The notes: generated by a model not told the origin, from the sequence alone. A stretch of DNA of 64,000 bases from an uncultured Ruminococcus sp. (GCA_902766745.1 CACXES010000123.1:1-64000), one strand, 5' to 3'. Positions 35,313 through 45,014 are shown, numbered from the stretch's first letter. Made by a program: numbers and translations.

Positions 35313-36112
35313 TGAAGGATATTACACTGGGACAGTATTTCCCGGGTGAAACTGTCATACATCGGCTTGACCCCAGGACAAAGATTCTTGTCATGCTGGC
35401 GTATGTCGTTATCACGTTTTGCATAAAAAGCTTTTGGGGCTATCTTGTACTTGCGGCGTTTATCGTAACCTGTGTTGCGATGTCGAAAATTCCGCCCATG
35501 TTCGTGATAAAGGGCCTAAAAACAATAATGATATTTATTGTAATAACGGGACTTTTTAATCTGTTTTTGACAAGCGGTGAGGTAATTTGGCAGTGGGGAA
35601 TATTAAAGATTACCCGTGAGGGTGTGCGCTTTGCGGCGTTTATGGTTCTGCGCCTTGTTTTTCTGATTGTGGGAACGTCACTGCTGACATTGACCACTTC
35701 GCCCATTGCCCTGACGGACGGCTTGGAGAGGCTTCTCGGGCCCTTGGCGAAGATAGGCTTTCCGGCGCACGAGCTTGCGATGATGATGTCCATTGCTCTG
35801 CGCTTTATCCCAACACTCATGGAGGAGACGGATAAGATAATGAAGGCTCAGGCGGCAAGAGGTGCGGACTTTGAAAGCGGAAGCCTTGTACACCGTGCAA
35901 AGGCAATGATACCTATATTGGTGCCGCTGTTTATCAGTGCGTTTCGCCGTGCGGACGAGCTTGCAACGGCAATGGAATGCCGTTGCTACGGCGTGACAAG
36001 CGAGAGGACAAGCCTGCACCGGTTGAAGATGGAGCGGCGTGACGCCTTTGCCGGGCTGAGCGTTATAGTTATGTTTGTAGCAGTGATTTTGATTAACATA
36101 TACTTTGACTGA
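35309..36112 (+). CDS. ecfT: ECF transporter membrane coupling protein EcfT
   Basis: A 267-residue membrane protein. It starts LGQYFPGETVIHRLDPRTKIL, the typical EcfT opening, followed by several transmembrane helices. The two coupling-helix Ala-Arg-Gly motifs are AQAARGADFES near 182 and AMECRCYGVTSERT near 218 (the second is ARG-like, with Cys in place of Ala). It links the ATPases to exchangeable S components. The ATG overlaps the ecfA2 stop; a second ATG directly follows and could also serve. Confidence 0.94.
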   Translation: MMKDITLGQYFPGETVIHRLDPRTKILVMLAYVVITFCIKSFWGYLVLAAFIVTCVAMSKIPPMFVIKGLKTIMIFIVITGLFNLFLTSGEVIWQWGILKITREGVRFAAFMVLRLVFLIVGTSLLTLTTSPIALTDGLERLLGPLAKIGFPAHELAMMMSIALRFIPTLMEETDKIMKAQAARGADFESGSLVHRAKAMIPILVPLFISAFRRADELATAMECRCYGVTSERTSLHRLKMERRDAFAGLSVIVMFVAVILINIYFD

Positions 36113-36138
36113 GAAATTTGAGTAAACGGAGCGAGAGC

Positions 36139-36882
36139 ATGAAAAATATTGCAATGCGCCTGATGTATGACGGCACAAACTATCACGGCTGGCAGTATCA
36201 GAACAATGCGGTAACGGTACAGCAGACCGTTGAGGATGCCTTAAGCGGACTGCTCGGAGAGGAAATAAAGGTTACGGGCTGCAGCCGTACAGATGCAGGC
36301 GTTCATGCGCTTGATTATGTGTTGAATTTCAGGTCGGATACGAATATTCCGGCGGAAAGACTTCCTTATGCCCTGAATTATTACTTAAGTGACGATATTA
36401 CGGCTGTTGAGGCTTGGGAGGCGGCGGACGACTTCAATGCGCGGTTTGCGTCAAGGGGAAAGCAGTATATCTACAAAATTTGGAATAACAGAATGAAAAA
36501 TCCGTTTTTGTCGGGCTATAGCTGGCATATTCCTTATAATATGGATCGAGCGGCGATGAAGGCGGCGGCGGTGCATTTTATCGGCGAGCATGACTTTTCG
36601 GCGTTTATGGCGGCAGGCGGAAGTCAGAAAACCACCGTTCGGCACATTACACGCTGCGAGGTGACAGAGGATAAGGAAAATCAAAGCCTGATAACCGTTA
36701 CGGTTGAGGCAAATGCGTTTTTGTACAATATGGTGAGGATAATTACGGGGACTCTTGCGGAGGTTGGCTTCGGCAGAATTTCCGCCGATGAGATACCCGT
36801 TATAATAGAAAAAGGAAACAGAACCATGAGCGGACTTACTGCGCCGCCGCAGGGACTGTTTTTGAAAAAGGTATATTATTGA
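36139..36882 (+). CDS. truA: tRNA pseudouridine(38-40) synthase
   Basis: A 247-residue TruA of normal length. The catalytic aspartate lies in CSRTDAGVHAL near residue 54; other conserved blocks are GTNYHGWQYQ near 11, FASRGKQYIYKIWN, and FLYNMVRIITGTLAEVG near 195. It modifies the anticodon stem-loop of many tRNAs. The start is ATG at 36139, following GGAGCGAG; a TTG seven codons upstream is less likely. It follows ecfT, a common Firmicutes arrangement. Confidence 0.95.
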   Translation: MKNIAMRLMYDGTNYHGWQYQNNAVTVQQTVEDALSGLLGEEIKVTGCSRTDAGVHALDYVLNFRSDTNIPAERLPYALNYYLSDDITAVEAWEAADDFNARFASRGKQYIYKIWNNRMKNPFLSGYSWHIPYNMDRAAMKAAAVHFIGEHDFSAFMAAGGSQKTTVRHITRCEVTEDKENQSLITVTVEANAFLYNMVRIITGTLAEVGFGRISADEIPVIIEKGNRTMSGLTAPPQGLFLKKVYY

Positions 36883-36915
36883 ATATGAAATAAGCCTGTT
36901 GAAAGGAGAATCGGC

Positions 36916-38103
36916 ATGAAGCATGGAAGACACAATCAATCAAATACGGCGGGCATCGGAAGGCTTGCCGATTATATTAAAGGTGCCGCAGGGAAGAGAG
37001 CGACAGTGAAAATAGGCGGAAAAAGCTTCGTATTGCGGCCGTTTCGGCTGCTTTTGGCATTGCTTGCGGTGCTTGTCGTTGTGTGGGTAATCGGCTTTGT
37101 GTTATCCTTCGGAACGGATATGCGAAATGTCAATGTTGAGTTTGAAAGCGGAAGTATGTACAGTGCTGTTCCGGCGGGGGATATGGCGGCAATGTACAAC
37201 AACAGGGGTGTTAAGCTTATCGACAGCCGCGGCGAGGTAACGGAGATAATCTCTGAGGCACTGTCTCAGCCCTTGGTTGAAGCGGAGGGGGATTATATGC
37301 TTTTGGCGGATTTGTCGGGCAACCACTTTGCGGCAGGCTATAAAAACGGAAAGCAGATATGCAGGTACAATATAGACAGAGATATAATTTCCGCAAAGAT
37401 AACTTCGGACGGCTATGCCGCAGTTGCGGCCGACACCGACGGATACAAGGGACGTGTGACGGTATATAATAACAGAGGCAGCGAGCTTTATTCCTGGAAC
37501 AGCGGAAGCGGCTACATCTCTGATATAGCCATAACCGATAACGGAAGATATTTAGCTGTGGCGCAGCTTTTGACCTCAAACGGCGCTGCGGATACAAAGA
37601 TACAGATCATAGACACAAGGCGAGGCGAGGTAATAGCCACAGCTGACCGCAGCGGCGAGCTTGCGGCAGAGATTAAATTTGTGGACTCAAACAAGCTTAC
37701 GGTGGTCACGGACAGCTGTATTTCCGCCTATGACCGCAAAGGAAATCAACTGTTTGATATTTCGCTTGCGGGAAAGAGGGCTTCTCTCTACAGCCTGGAC
37801 AGCGATGAATGTATTGCTGTGGTGACCATGGATAACAGAGGAAACCATGTGCTTGAGATGTATTCGTATTCGGGAAAGTTCCTCGGCTCCTATATGGCGG
37901 GAAGCGAAATAAGAGCCGTTGCGGCACGGGACGGTTTTGTCATTGTTGTGGAGCAAAAGGGTATTGTCCGCGTAAACCTTCGCGGAAAGCAGAAGGCGGC
38001 AGTGAATGTTGAGCATGACATAAAGAGTATATGCTGCTTCGACGGCGGAAAGAGGATTATTGCGATAGGTTCGTCACAGGCGGAAACGCTCCGCGTTAAT
38101 TAA
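36916..38103 (+). CDS. DUF5711-family membrane-anchored beta-propeller-like protein
   Basis: A 395-residue protein. A basic cytoplasmic N-terminus (~50 residues) is followed by one transmembrane helix (LLLALLAVLVVVWVIGFVLS, ~52-72) and a ~320-residue external region of short repeats that resemble beta-propeller blades (GDYMLLADLSGNHFAAGYKN; DIAITDNGRYLAVAQL; GRVTVYNNRGSELYSW). The family is clostridial and uncharacterised. GAAAGGAG precedes the ATG. Its stop overlaps the reading of the next gene's leader, so the two are coupled. Confidence 0.75.
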   Translation: MKHGRHNQSNTAGIGRLADYIKGAAGKRATVKIGGKSFVLRPFRLLLALLAVLVVVWVIGFVLSFGTDMRNVNVEFESGSMYSAVPAGDMAAMYNNRGVKLIDSRGEVTEIISEALSQPLVEAEGDYMLLADLSGNHFAAGYKNGKQICRYNIDRDIISAKITSDGYAAVAADTDGYKGRVTVYNNRGSELYSWNSGSGYISDIAITDNGRYLAVAQLLTSNGAADTKIQIIDTRRGEVIATADRSGELAAEIKFVDSNKLTVVTDSCISAYDRKGNQLFDISLAGKRASLYSLDSDECIAVVTMDNRGNHVLEMYSYSGKFLGSYMAGSEIRAVAARDGFVIVVEQKGIVRVNLRGKQKAAVNVEHDIKSICCFDGGKRIIAIGSSQAETLRVN

Positions 38104-38120
38104 TGAAAGGAATATATTCT

Positions 38121-38720
38121 ATGAAGCTGAATATTTTTAATATAGGCATAGGTTATATTGATATTGCCGTTGTGGCGGTTCTGATTTTTGCGGCGGTCTG
38201 CGGAAAGCGCCGCGGCTTTGCAAGGTCACTGATAAGCTTTTTGTCGTTTGCTGCGGCGATTGCTGCGGCGTACCTGCTGAGGCCGGTAATATCCGAGATA
38301 CTTATGGGAACTGCCCTGCCGCAGAGCCTCCGGGGACGAATAGAAACAGCGCTTTCGGGGGAGATGGTTCTGCCGGACATTGTTCGAGGCGAGGCAGCGG
38401 ATATAATGGTTCGTGTGCTGATAGGTATTTTGGCTTTTGCGGCGGTATTTTTTGCCGTTAGGCTGATTGTCGGAATTGCGTCGCGAATGATGATTGCAGT
38501 GTCAAAGCTCCCGGTGATCGGTGCTGCGGACAGCCTGCTTGGGCTTGCTTTGGCGGTTATTAAATGGGGAATACTCATTTTTATTGTTTTGACTTTTATT
38601 ACGGTTATTGCGGTGGAAGGCGGCGGAAGCAGGCTTGATACGGCTGTGTCAGATTCGTTGATTTGCGGATATATAAAAGATGCCGGAATACTGCAAAAAT
38701 TTTTTGAAATAAATTTTTAA
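38121..38720 (+). CDS. CvpA-family membrane protein
   Basis: A 199-residue protein with four hydrophobic segments and the CvpA opening: GYIDIAVVAVLIFAAVCGKRRGFARSLISFLSFAAA. CvpA proteins are linked to colicin V production and envelope stress in other bacteria; their role in Clostridia is unclear. The start at 38121 is set by AAAGGAA 8 nt upstream, within a reading that begins in the previous gene's last codon. The charged tail of the standard family is short. Confidence 0.8.
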   Translation: MKLNIFNIGIGYIDIAVVAVLIFAAVCGKRRGFARSLISFLSFAAAIAAAYLLRPVISEILMGTALPQSLRGRIETALSGEMVLPDIVRGEAADIMVRVLIGILAFAAVFFAVRLIVGIASRMMIAVSKLPVIGAADSLLGLALAVIKWGILIFIVLTFITVIAVEGGGSRLDTAVSDSLICGYIKDAGILQKFFEINF

Positions 38721-38770
38721 TTTTACATAAAGACAACGGGGAAAGAGATAATAGATAAGGAGAGAATTGT

Positions 38771-40255
38771 ATGGATAATCAACAGCTCGGGAAGCTGAAG
38801 CTTCCGGAACTTCGGGAGGAAGCGAAAAAGCTTAAAATCGCCGGTATCTCTAAGCTGAAAAAGCAGGAGCTTATAGAAAAGATTGCCGAGCGCCTCGGCA
38901 GTGCAGAGGAAAAACCCAAGCCGAAAGCGAGTGGCGGCACAGCTGCGGAAAATCAGCCGCAGCCTGCTGCGGAAGCGGAAAGTGAGACCGCCGAGAGTCG
39001 CAGTGATGCGCAGAATCGGCGCGGCAGAGCGCAGCAGAGAATGCGCACGGTCGCCGCAGAAAAAAGACTTGACAGCGGTGCTGCTCCGACGCAAACAACA
39101 GAGTACAGTGACCCGGTGAGAAAAACCAATCTCATGAGCGGCGTTTTAGAGGTTCTTGCGGACGGCTACGGCTTTTTGCGCAGCAATAACTATCAGTCGG
39201 GTGAAAATGATGTTTACGTTTCGCAGAATTTAATCAGACGGTTTAATTTAAAAACAGGGGATTTCATCGTGGGCAACACTCGTATGCAGCACGAGGGAGA
39301 GAAGTTTGAAGCACTTTTGTATGTTCAGAAGGTGAACGGTGACGCCATAGACGTTGCTATAAGGCGCAAGGCATTTGACGAGCTTACGCCCATATACCCC
39401 AACGAGAGAATACGCCTTGAGACGGGCGGCATAGATTACGCAATGCGCCTTATTGATTTGGTTGCTCCGATTGGCAAGGGGCAGAGAGGAATCATTGTTG
39501 CTCCGCCCAAGGCGGGAAAGACAACGCTTTTAAAGAGCATCGCAAACAGCATAACAACGAACAATCCCGATATTTCTCTTATCGTTCTGCTTATAGACGA
39601 GCGGCCGGAGGAGGTCACCGATATGCAGCGGAGCATCAAGGGCGATGTAATATATTCAACCTTTGACGAGGAGCCGCAGAATCACGCAAAGGTGGCGGAG
39701 ATTGTGCTTGAACGTGCAAAACGCTTAGTGGAGCATAAGAAGGATGTCGTAATCCTTTTGGATAGCATTACCAGACTGGCGAGAGCGTATAATTTGGTTA
39801 TTTCGCCTACGGGCAGAACCCTGTCGGGAGGTCTTGACCCGGGCGCACTCTATCGTCCCAAGCGTTTTTTCGGTGCTGCGAGGAATATCGAGGAGGGCGG
39901 AAGCCTTACCATTCTTGCGACAGCATTGATAGAGACGGGGAGCCGTATGGATGATGTAATATTCGAGGAATTTAAGGGTACGGGCAACATGGAGGTTCAT
40001 CTCGACCGCAGGCTTCAGGAAAAGAGAATTTTCCCTGCCATAGATATAGCCAAGTCAGGCACGAGAAAAGAGGAGCTTTTGCTGACACAGCCGGAGATTG
40101 AGACAATGTGGAGACTTCGCAGAGCGTTTGCGGACAGGTCGGTGACGGATGTGACCGAGAATGTTATAAACTGGCTTCTCAGAACAAAAAATAACAAGGA
40201 GTTTACTGACAATGCAGAGAAGGTGTTCGGTGATTATGAGAAGAGGACTTATTAG
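38771..40255 (+). CDS. rho: Transcription termination factor Rho
   Basis: A 494-residue Rho. Residues 1-45 are the Rho N-terminal helical domain ([21 protein letters not shown]). Residues ~50-115 are a low-complexity insert rich in Ala, Gln and Arg. The RNA-binding cold-shock-like domain follows ([17 protein letters not shown] near 133), then the ATPase with Walker [11 protein letters not shown] near 247, Walker [18 protein letters not shown] and the Q/R-loop region ([20 protein letters not shown]). Hexameric RNA helicase that ends transcription. AAGGAG precedes the ATG. Confidence 0.96.
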   Translation: MDNQQLGKLKLPELREEAKKLKIAGISKLKKQELIEKIAERLGSAEEKPKPKASGGTAAENQPQPAAEAESETAESRSDAQNRRGRAQQRMRTVAAEKRLDSGAAPTQTTEYSDPVRKTNLMSGVLEVLADGYGFLRSNNYQSGENDVYVSQNLIRRFNLKTGDFIVGNTRMQHEGEKFEALLYVQKVNGDAIDVAIRRKAFDELTPIYPNERIRLETGGIDYAMRLIDLVAPIGKGQRGIIVAPPKAGKTTLLKSIANSITTNNPDISLIVLLIDERPEEVTDMQRSIKGDVIYSTFDEEPQNHAKVAEIVLERAKRLVEHKKDVVILLDSITRLARAYNLVISPTGRTLSGGLDPGALYRPKRFFGAARNIEEGGSLTILATALIETGSRMDDVIFEEFKGTGNMEVHLDRRLQEKRIFPAIDIAKSGTRKEELLLTQPEIETMWRLRRAFADRSVTDVTENVINWLLRTKNNKEFTDNAEKVFGDYEKRTY

Positions 40256-41198
40256 AGGCGTAATATGCCTGCTGCTGGTCTTTATGCTCAGCGGGGCTGC
40301 GGCTACGGCGTATGCGGCGGCAAGCGATGCGCCTGAATGGATTAAGAGGGTGGACGGCATTGCCGATGACCCCCGGGCGGAGGAGGCAGCAAAGGCGGCA
40401 GAGGAGCTTGAAAAATGGCGGGCGGAAAAGGCTCAGAAGAGGGTTCCCATACTCCTGTATCATCATATCACAAACGAGGAATTCAGTCGTGAGGAGTCAA
40501 TATCGCTGATCACGCCGGAGGACTTCAGACTTCATATGACGGCAATAAGGGTGCACTTTAACCCAATAAGCCTCAGAGATTATTATAACTATGTGATGTG
40601 TGACGATGGCAGCGTGAATATTCCCGATAATCCTATAATTGTGACCTTTGACGACGGATATTTAAGCAATTATGAGATTGCCTATCCGATATTGAAGGAG
40701 CTTGAAATTCCGGCAACGATTTTTGTTGTTACCGATACGGTTGGTGAAATCGGAGGAGCCGGAAAGGTAAACCACTCCCATTTTACATGGGAGCAGGCAC
40801 GTGAGATGGAGGCAAGCGGACTTATCGAAATTCAGTCACACACTGCGGGACACGTTAAAATGTCAGAGCAGAGCCGCGGTGAGCAGATAAGACAGCTTAG
40901 AAAGTCCAAGTATGATATTGAAAAAAACTTAGGCCACGCCTGCGATATGATTGCGTATCCCTTCGGTGACTACACACCGGATATCAAGCAGGTGGCTCGG
41001 GATTCGGGGTATAAGATGCAGCTTTTGGTGGATGATAAGACCTCCGAGGAGGATTATATGGTAAACGTTCCGTCAGAGGGTGTGGAAAATATTACACGCA
41101 TGACCATTGCCGGAAGCATGGGAAACGTCAATGTAATTGATATAATAAGAAAGACCATAAATAAGAAAAACACAATGATGGCGGCGGCCGCAAAATAA
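40236..41198 (+). CDS. Secreted polysaccharide deacetylase (NodB domain)
   Basis: A 320-residue exported protein with signal peptide [27 protein letters not shown]. The NodB catalytic domain has the metal-binding Asp pair in TFDDGYLSN, the HxxxxH motif in HTAGHVKMS and the YPFGDY block. It would de-N-acetylate peptidoglycan or another surface glycan. The gene overlaps rho by 20 bp. An in-frame ATG at 40212 with AAGGAG 10 nt upstream is an alternative start that would add eight residues before the signal peptide. A possible RNA follows at 41200. Confidence 0.88.
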   Translation: MRRGLIRGVICLLLVFMLSGAAATAYAAASDAPEWIKRVDGIADDPRAEEAAKAAEELEKWRAEKAQKRVPILLYHHITNEEFSREESISLITPEDFRLHMTAIRVHFNPISLRDYYNYVMCDDGSVNIPDNPIIVTFDDGYLSNYEIAYPILKELEIPATIFVVTDTVGEIGGAGKVNHSHFTWEQAREMEASGLIEIQSHTAGHVKMSEQSRGEQIRQLRKSKYDIEKNLGHACDMIAYPFGDYTPDIKQVARDSGYKMQLLVDDKTSEEDYMVNVPSEGVENITRMTIAGSMGNVNVIDIIRKTINKKNTMMAAAAK

Positions 41199-41199
41199 A

Positions 41200-41343
41200 G
41201 TCGTGCCGAGTATATCTGTGCGTTAGGGTGAGTGTATAAAAACGAACCTGCCAAAAACAATGAATTTAGGTATATTTCGGCTTGTCGTCTCTGATAGGCG
41301 GTATGCGCAGTATCGGAACGGCAGCGAGTCTCCGCCATAGATT
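41200..41343 (+). ncRNA. Candidate structured small RNA (6S-like architecture)
   Basis: The segment lies between the deacetylase stop and a strong terminator and encodes no supported protein. GTGCCGA (41203) pairs with TCGGAAC (41313) with one mismatch, and CTGTGCG (41216) pairs with TGCGCAG (41304). A terminal hairpin uses CGAA-CCT (41243) with AGG ... TTCG (41268-41279). A long closing helix, an open central part and a terminal hairpin, ~190 nt with the terminator, resemble 6S RNA, but the sequence match to 6S is not established by eye. Confidence 0.35.
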
Positions 41344-41391
41344 AAAGGCACAGCCGATATAAGAGAAAGATCTTATTTGCTGTGCCTTTTT
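41344..41391 (+). terminator. Terminator of the candidate small RNA / deacetylase gene
   Basis: AAAGGCACAGC pairs with GCTGTGCCTTT, with an inner ATAAGA/TCTTAT helix, followed by TTTTTGC. Confidence 0.9.
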
Positions 41392-41482
41392 GCATAATAA
41401 TTAAATAAAAGAATAAAATCCAAATTCAACGGTTCTGCGATCAATGACTGTGAGAAAGTAAATCGTAGAATCAAATGAAAGA

Positions 41483-41764
41483 TCAGAATTCGGCTACTGC
41501 CTCCGGAGCGTTTGCAACCTCTTCGTACTTAGCCAGAATACTGCTGTGAAGAAGCTCTCTGGTTTCGGCATTGATAGGATGTGCAATATCCTTGAATTCT
41601 CCCTCCGGAGTTTTGCGGCTCGGCATAGCGATAAACAGCTTGTCCTGCCCCTCGATGACCTTGATGTCATGAACCACAAAGGCATCGTCAAAGGTGACCG
41701 ATACAACGGCTTTCATCCGTCCGTCTGAATTAATTTTGCGTACTCTGATGTCAGTTATTTCCAT
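41483..41764 (-). CDS. spoVG: Septation/sporulation regulator SpoVG
   Basis: A 93-residue SpoVG of full length. It starts [20 protein letters not shown] and has the conserved [37 protein letters not shown] and RELLHSSIL blocks. SpoVG is a small site-specific RNA/DNA-binding regulator affecting septation, sporulation and envelope genes. GGGGG precedes the ATG at 8 nt. It is transcribed leftward, divergent from murC; A/T-rich repeats lie in the shared upstream region. Confidence 0.97.
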   Translation of the reverse strand: MEITDIRVRKINSDGRMKAVVSVTFDDAFVVHDIKVIEGQDKLFIAMPSRKTPEGEFKDIAHPINAETRELLHSSILAKYEEVANAPEAVAEF

Positions 41765-41866
41765 TACATTTTCCCCCTTGCCGCTGTTGCGGCACGGCTC
41801 TTTAGAGCCTTATATTTTAAAATTTTATTTTTTCAATGTAATAATAAAGCGATATATACATCGCTT

Positions 41867-41899
41867 ATTGATAATTTGTCGATAATTTATTGATAATTT
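41867..41899. repeat. Three 11-bp direct repeats between spoVG and murC
   Basis: ATTGATAATTT, GTCGATAATTT and ATTGATAATTT lie head to tail at exactly one helical turn. They sit just upstream of the murC -35 box and in the spoVG leader/promoter region. A GCGAT ... ATCGC palindrome (~41849-41864) lies beside them. They could be regulator sites or phased A/T-rich bent DNA. Confidence 0.8.
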
Positions 41900-41903
41900 T
41901 ATG

Positions 41904-41932
41904 TTGAAAAATTTCAATAATTATGCTACAAT
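41904..41932 (+). promoter_or_regulatory. Promoter of murC
   Basis: TTGAAA, 17-base spacer, TACAAT, 88 bp before the start codon. Confidence 0.6.
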
Positions 41933-42020
41933 ACAAAGTATATTTGCAGCATACAGATCCGGACGGAGCTGTAATGTGTAAATATGTTAACCTGTATATT
42001 AATGAAAGAAGGCTTAAATA

Positions 42021-43409
42021 ATGAGTGAATTTTCAATTTCCGAGCTGCCGAAAGGCGCCTCCGTCCATATGATAGGGATAGGCGGAATAAGCATGAGCGC
42101 ACTCGCAAGTATGCTTGTACACCTCGGCTATACGGTTTCCGGATCAGATATGAGAAAATCGGAAATGACCGATGAGCTTGAAGCAAAGGGTGTGAAAATA
42201 ACAATAGGTCAAAGAGCCGAGAATATATGTTCGCCCGATTTGGTATGCTATACCGCAGCAATTTCCGATGATAATCCCGAAATGCTTGCCGCACGCAGGG
42301 CGGGTATCCCGTGCGTGGAAAGAGCGGAGCTGTTAGGTGCGATTATGGAGCTTTACGAGCGGCCTATAGCGGTTGCCGGCACACACGGAAAAACAACCAC
42401 AACCTCCATGCTTGCGCTTGTTCTGCTTGCGGCAGATACTGACCCCACAATTATGGTCGGCGGTGAGCTCCCTCAAATCGGCGGAAATATTCGCATCGGC
42501 GGCAGAGATTTTCTTCCCTTTGAAGCCTGCGAATATGTAGAAAGCTTTTTGCATTTCAAGCCGTATTTGTCAATTATAACAAATGTTGAGGAGGATCATC
42601 TGGATTATTTCAGCGGTCTTACTCATATTATATCATCTTTTAGAAAATTTGCAAGACTTACATCACAATTTGGATGTATAATTGTATGTTCTGACGATAA
42701 AAACGCCTGCGAGGTTGTGCAAAATGTCGATAAAAAAGTGTTGAAATACGGAATAAATGATAAAAATGCAGATTATTTGGCGAAAAATATTGAATTTGAC
42801 GACAGAGGCTGTGCGTCGTTTGAAGTATTTTGCGGCGAAAAAAAGCTTTTGAAAGTTAAACTGAATGTTCCGGGAAGACACAATGTCCTAAATGCTCTGG
42901 CGGTTACCGCTGCGGCAGACTTCCTTAAAATAGACATGAGGTATGTCGGTGAGGGTCTTGCACAGTTCGGCGGAACAAAGCGCAGATTTGAGCATATAGG
43001 CGAAATCGGCGGATGTGAGATTATCGATGATTACGCACATCATCCCACCGAGATATGTGCGACCATAAGCTGTGCCAAGGCAATGGGAAGAAAGCAGGTA
43101 TGGGTTGTGTTTCAGCCGCATACCTACAGCCGTACAAAGGCTCTGCTTGACGATTTTGCCAAGGCTCTTGCGATTGCGGACAGGGTTATGATATGCGATG
43201 TTTATCCCGCAAGGGAAAAATATGACGGAACCATACACTCCTGCGACCTGGCGATCAAGATTCCCGGGGCGGTATATATGAATGATATGAATGCGGCGGA
43301 GAGGTATATTGCCGATAACGTAGGCGAGGGAGATATGCTGATCACCATGGGCGCGGGGGATGTCTGGAAAATAGGCTATGACCTTGCCGGTAAAAATGAA
43401 CGGGACTAA
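42021..43409 (+). CDS. murC: UDP-N-acetylmuramate-L-alanine ligase
   Basis: A 462-residue Mur ligase. N-terminal UDP-binding motif IGIGGISMSALA near 17; ATP-binding loop AGTHGKTTTTSM near 117; Mg-site region NVEEDHLDYF near 190; DDYAHHPTEI near 340, which is characteristic of MurC. It adds the first L-alanine to UDP-MurNAc. GAAGG is 8 nt before the ATG. Monocistronic here; other peptidoglycan genes in the window are murJ (26991) and murB (63348). Confidence 0.96.
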   Translation: MSEFSISELPKGASVHMIGIGGISMSALASMLVHLGYTVSGSDMRKSEMTDELEAKGVKITIGQRAENICSPDLVCYTAAISDDNPEMLAARRAGIPCVERAELLGAIMELYERPIAVAGTHGKTTTTSMLALVLLAADTDPTIMVGGELPQIGGNIRIGGRDFLPFEACEYVESFLHFKPYLSIITNVEEDHLDYFSGLTHIISSFRKFARLTSQFGCIIVCSDDKNACEVVQNVDKKVLKYGINDKNADYLAKNIEFDDRGCASFEVFCGEKKLLKVKLNVPGRHNVLNALAVTAAADFLKIDMRYVGEGLAQFGGTKRRFEHIGEIGGCEIIDDYAHHPTEICATISCAKAMGRKQVWVVFQPHTYSRTKALLDDFAKALAIADRVMICDVYPAREKYDGTIHSCDLAIKIPGAVYMNDMNAAERYIADNVGEGDMLITMGAGDVWKIGYDLAGKNERD

Positions 43410-43508
43410 TATTGCCGAAAAGTGCTTCGCATACCGGGTGCGGTGAAGCTTAGAATTGATTTTACCTTGATTTTTGTTCATATTTTTTAATATTTATCGG
43501 CATAAATC

Positions 43509-43537
43509 TTGACACGGCGCAAAAAGTGTGGTAAAAT
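43509..43537 (+). promoter_or_regulatory. Promoter of the liv operon
   Basis: TTGACA, 17-base spacer, TAAAAT, 99 bp before livJ. Confidence 0.75.
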
Positions 43538-43636
43538 TTAAAGAAATTTTTATAAAGACGAATTAGGTATTTTATGTGTATTTTTTGCCGTAAGGCTTAA
43601 AATAAAAATAATAAAAAACAGAAAGAGGTAGTATGT

Positions 43637-44818
43637 ATGAAAAAGTTAACCAAAATTGCAAGCCTTGCTCTGTCTGCCGTACTTACAGCGACCTGCTTTG
43701 CAGGCTGCGGTGCTGGCGGCAGCAGCAACGGTTCTTCAAGCGAGGGAAGCGGTTCGGCTGCTATTAAGATTGGCGGTATCGGTCCCTTGACGGGTGCTGC
43801 GGCAATCTACGGACAGGCTGTTAAAAACGGTGCGGAGATTGCAGTTGAAGAGGTCAACGCAAAGGGCGATCTGAAGCTTGAGCTCAAGTTCGAAGACGAT
43901 GAGAATGATGCAGAAAAGTCGGTCAATGCGTACAACAACCTTAAGGACTGGGGTATGCAGGTATCAATGGGTACAGTTACGACTCAGCCGTGTATTGCGG
44001 TTTCGGCCGAAACCGAGAGTGATGGCATGTTTGCCCTGACTCCTTCCGCATCCTCTACGGATGTTATTGAAGGCAAGAGCAAAATGTTCCAGATGTGCTT
44101 CACCGACCCCAACCAGGGTGTTGCTTCCGCAAAGTATATAAAGGATCAGAATCTGGGTCAGAAGATTGCTGTAATATACAACAACTCTGACGCATATTCA
44201 ACGGGTATTTATCAGAAGTTCCAGTCCGAGGCGGAGACTGAGGGTCTTAATATCGTATGCGTAAAGACCTTTACGGATGACTCGGCAAACGATTTCACGT
44301 CACAGCTTAACGAGATTAAGGCGTCGGAGGCTGACCTGGTATTTATGCCTATCTACTATACTCCTGCGTCACTCATTCTTTCACAGGCAGCTAAGATGCA
44401 GTATGCACCGAAGTTCTTCGGCGTTGACGGTCTGGACGGTCTTTTGACCCTCGAGGGCTTTGACACTTCTCTGGCAGAGGGCGTAATGCTTCTTACACCG
44501 TTTACTGCAGATGCAAAGGACGAGAAGACTCAGAGCTTCGTTAAGAAGTACAACGAAAAGTGCGGTGAGACTCCGAACCAGTTTGCGGCTGACGGATATG
44601 ACGTTGTAATGGCGATTTATGAGGCTTGCAAGAAGGCCGGCATCACGGCTGATATGTCGGTTGAAGAAATCGGCACAAAGCTTGCGGACACATTTACAAG
44701 CCCCGACTTTAAGATTGACGGTATTACCGGTCTCGGCATGACATGGTCGAAGAACGGTGAGGTATCTAAGGACCCGAAGGGTATGGTTATCCAGAACGGC
44801 GTTTATGTAGGTATGTAA
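43637..44818 (+). CDS. livJ: Branched-chain amino acid ABC transporter, substrate-binding lipoprotein
   Basis: A 393-residue lipoprotein. The signal peptide ends in the lipobox FAGC (Cys23), followed by a Gly/Ser-rich linker (~24-40). The periplasmic-binding type I fold starts AIKIGGIGPLTGAAAIYGQAVKNGAEIAVEE; the ligand-pocket SAS motif appears in TPSASSTDVIE near 135. It delivers leucine, isoleucine or valine (or a related ligand) to LivHMGF. A long hairpin spacer follows, which should give it higher expression than the membrane parts. Confidence 0.93.
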   Translation: MKKLTKIASLALSAVLTATCFAGCGAGGSSNGSSSEGSGSAAIKIGGIGPLTGAAAIYGQAVKNGAEIAVEEVNAKGDLKLELKFEDDENDAEKSVNAYNNLKDWGMQVSMGTVTTQPCIAVSAETESDGMFALTPSASSTDVIEGKSKMFQMCFTDPNQGVASAKYIKDQNLGQKIAVIYNNSDAYSTGIYQKFQSEAETEGLNIVCVKTFTDDSANDFTSQLNEIKASEADLVFMPIYYTPASLILSQAAKMQYAPKFFGVDGLDGLLTLEGFDTSLAEGVMLLTPFTADAKDEKTQSFVKKYNEKCGETPNQFAADGYDVVMAIYEACKKAGITADMSVEEIGTKLADTFTSPDFKIDGITGLGMTWSKNGEVSKDPKGMVIQNGVYVGM

Positions 44819-44875
44819 TTCGCAAATTGCGGTCTGTGCGGGGCGAATTATACCGAGCCTCGACAGCCGCAAAAA

Positions 44876-44909
44876 TGCACCGCCGCATACATCGTTGTGC
44901 GGCGGTGCA
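44876..44909 (+). other. GC-rich hairpin after livJ
   Basis: GCACCGCCGCA and TGCGGCGGTGC form an 11-bp stem, with A-runs on both sides. The lack of a T-tract on the plus strand makes it an RNA-stability hairpin rather than a terminator. Confidence 0.75.
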
Positions 44910-44928
44910 AAAAGAGAATAAGACACAT

Positions 44929-44978
44929 AAATGCGTTTTCCGCAGCTTTCTCGACAGAAAACGCATTTATTTGTTTTA
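44929..44978 (+). terminator. Partial terminator between livJ and livH
   Basis: AAATGCGTTTTC and GAAAACGCATTT pair around a 16-nt loop, followed by ATTTGTTTT. Readthrough would be needed to transcribe livHMGF; no separate promoter is obvious. Confidence 0.8.
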
Positions 44979-45014
44979 AGGCGCAAATAAAAACTGTGAA
45001 ACAGGGGTGTGAGT

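Noticed and set aside
41054-41338. Minus-strand ORF of 94 codons over the candidate RNA
   Set aside because: It overlaps the deacetylase gene end on the other strand, lacks a ribosome-binding site and its composition is not protein-like.
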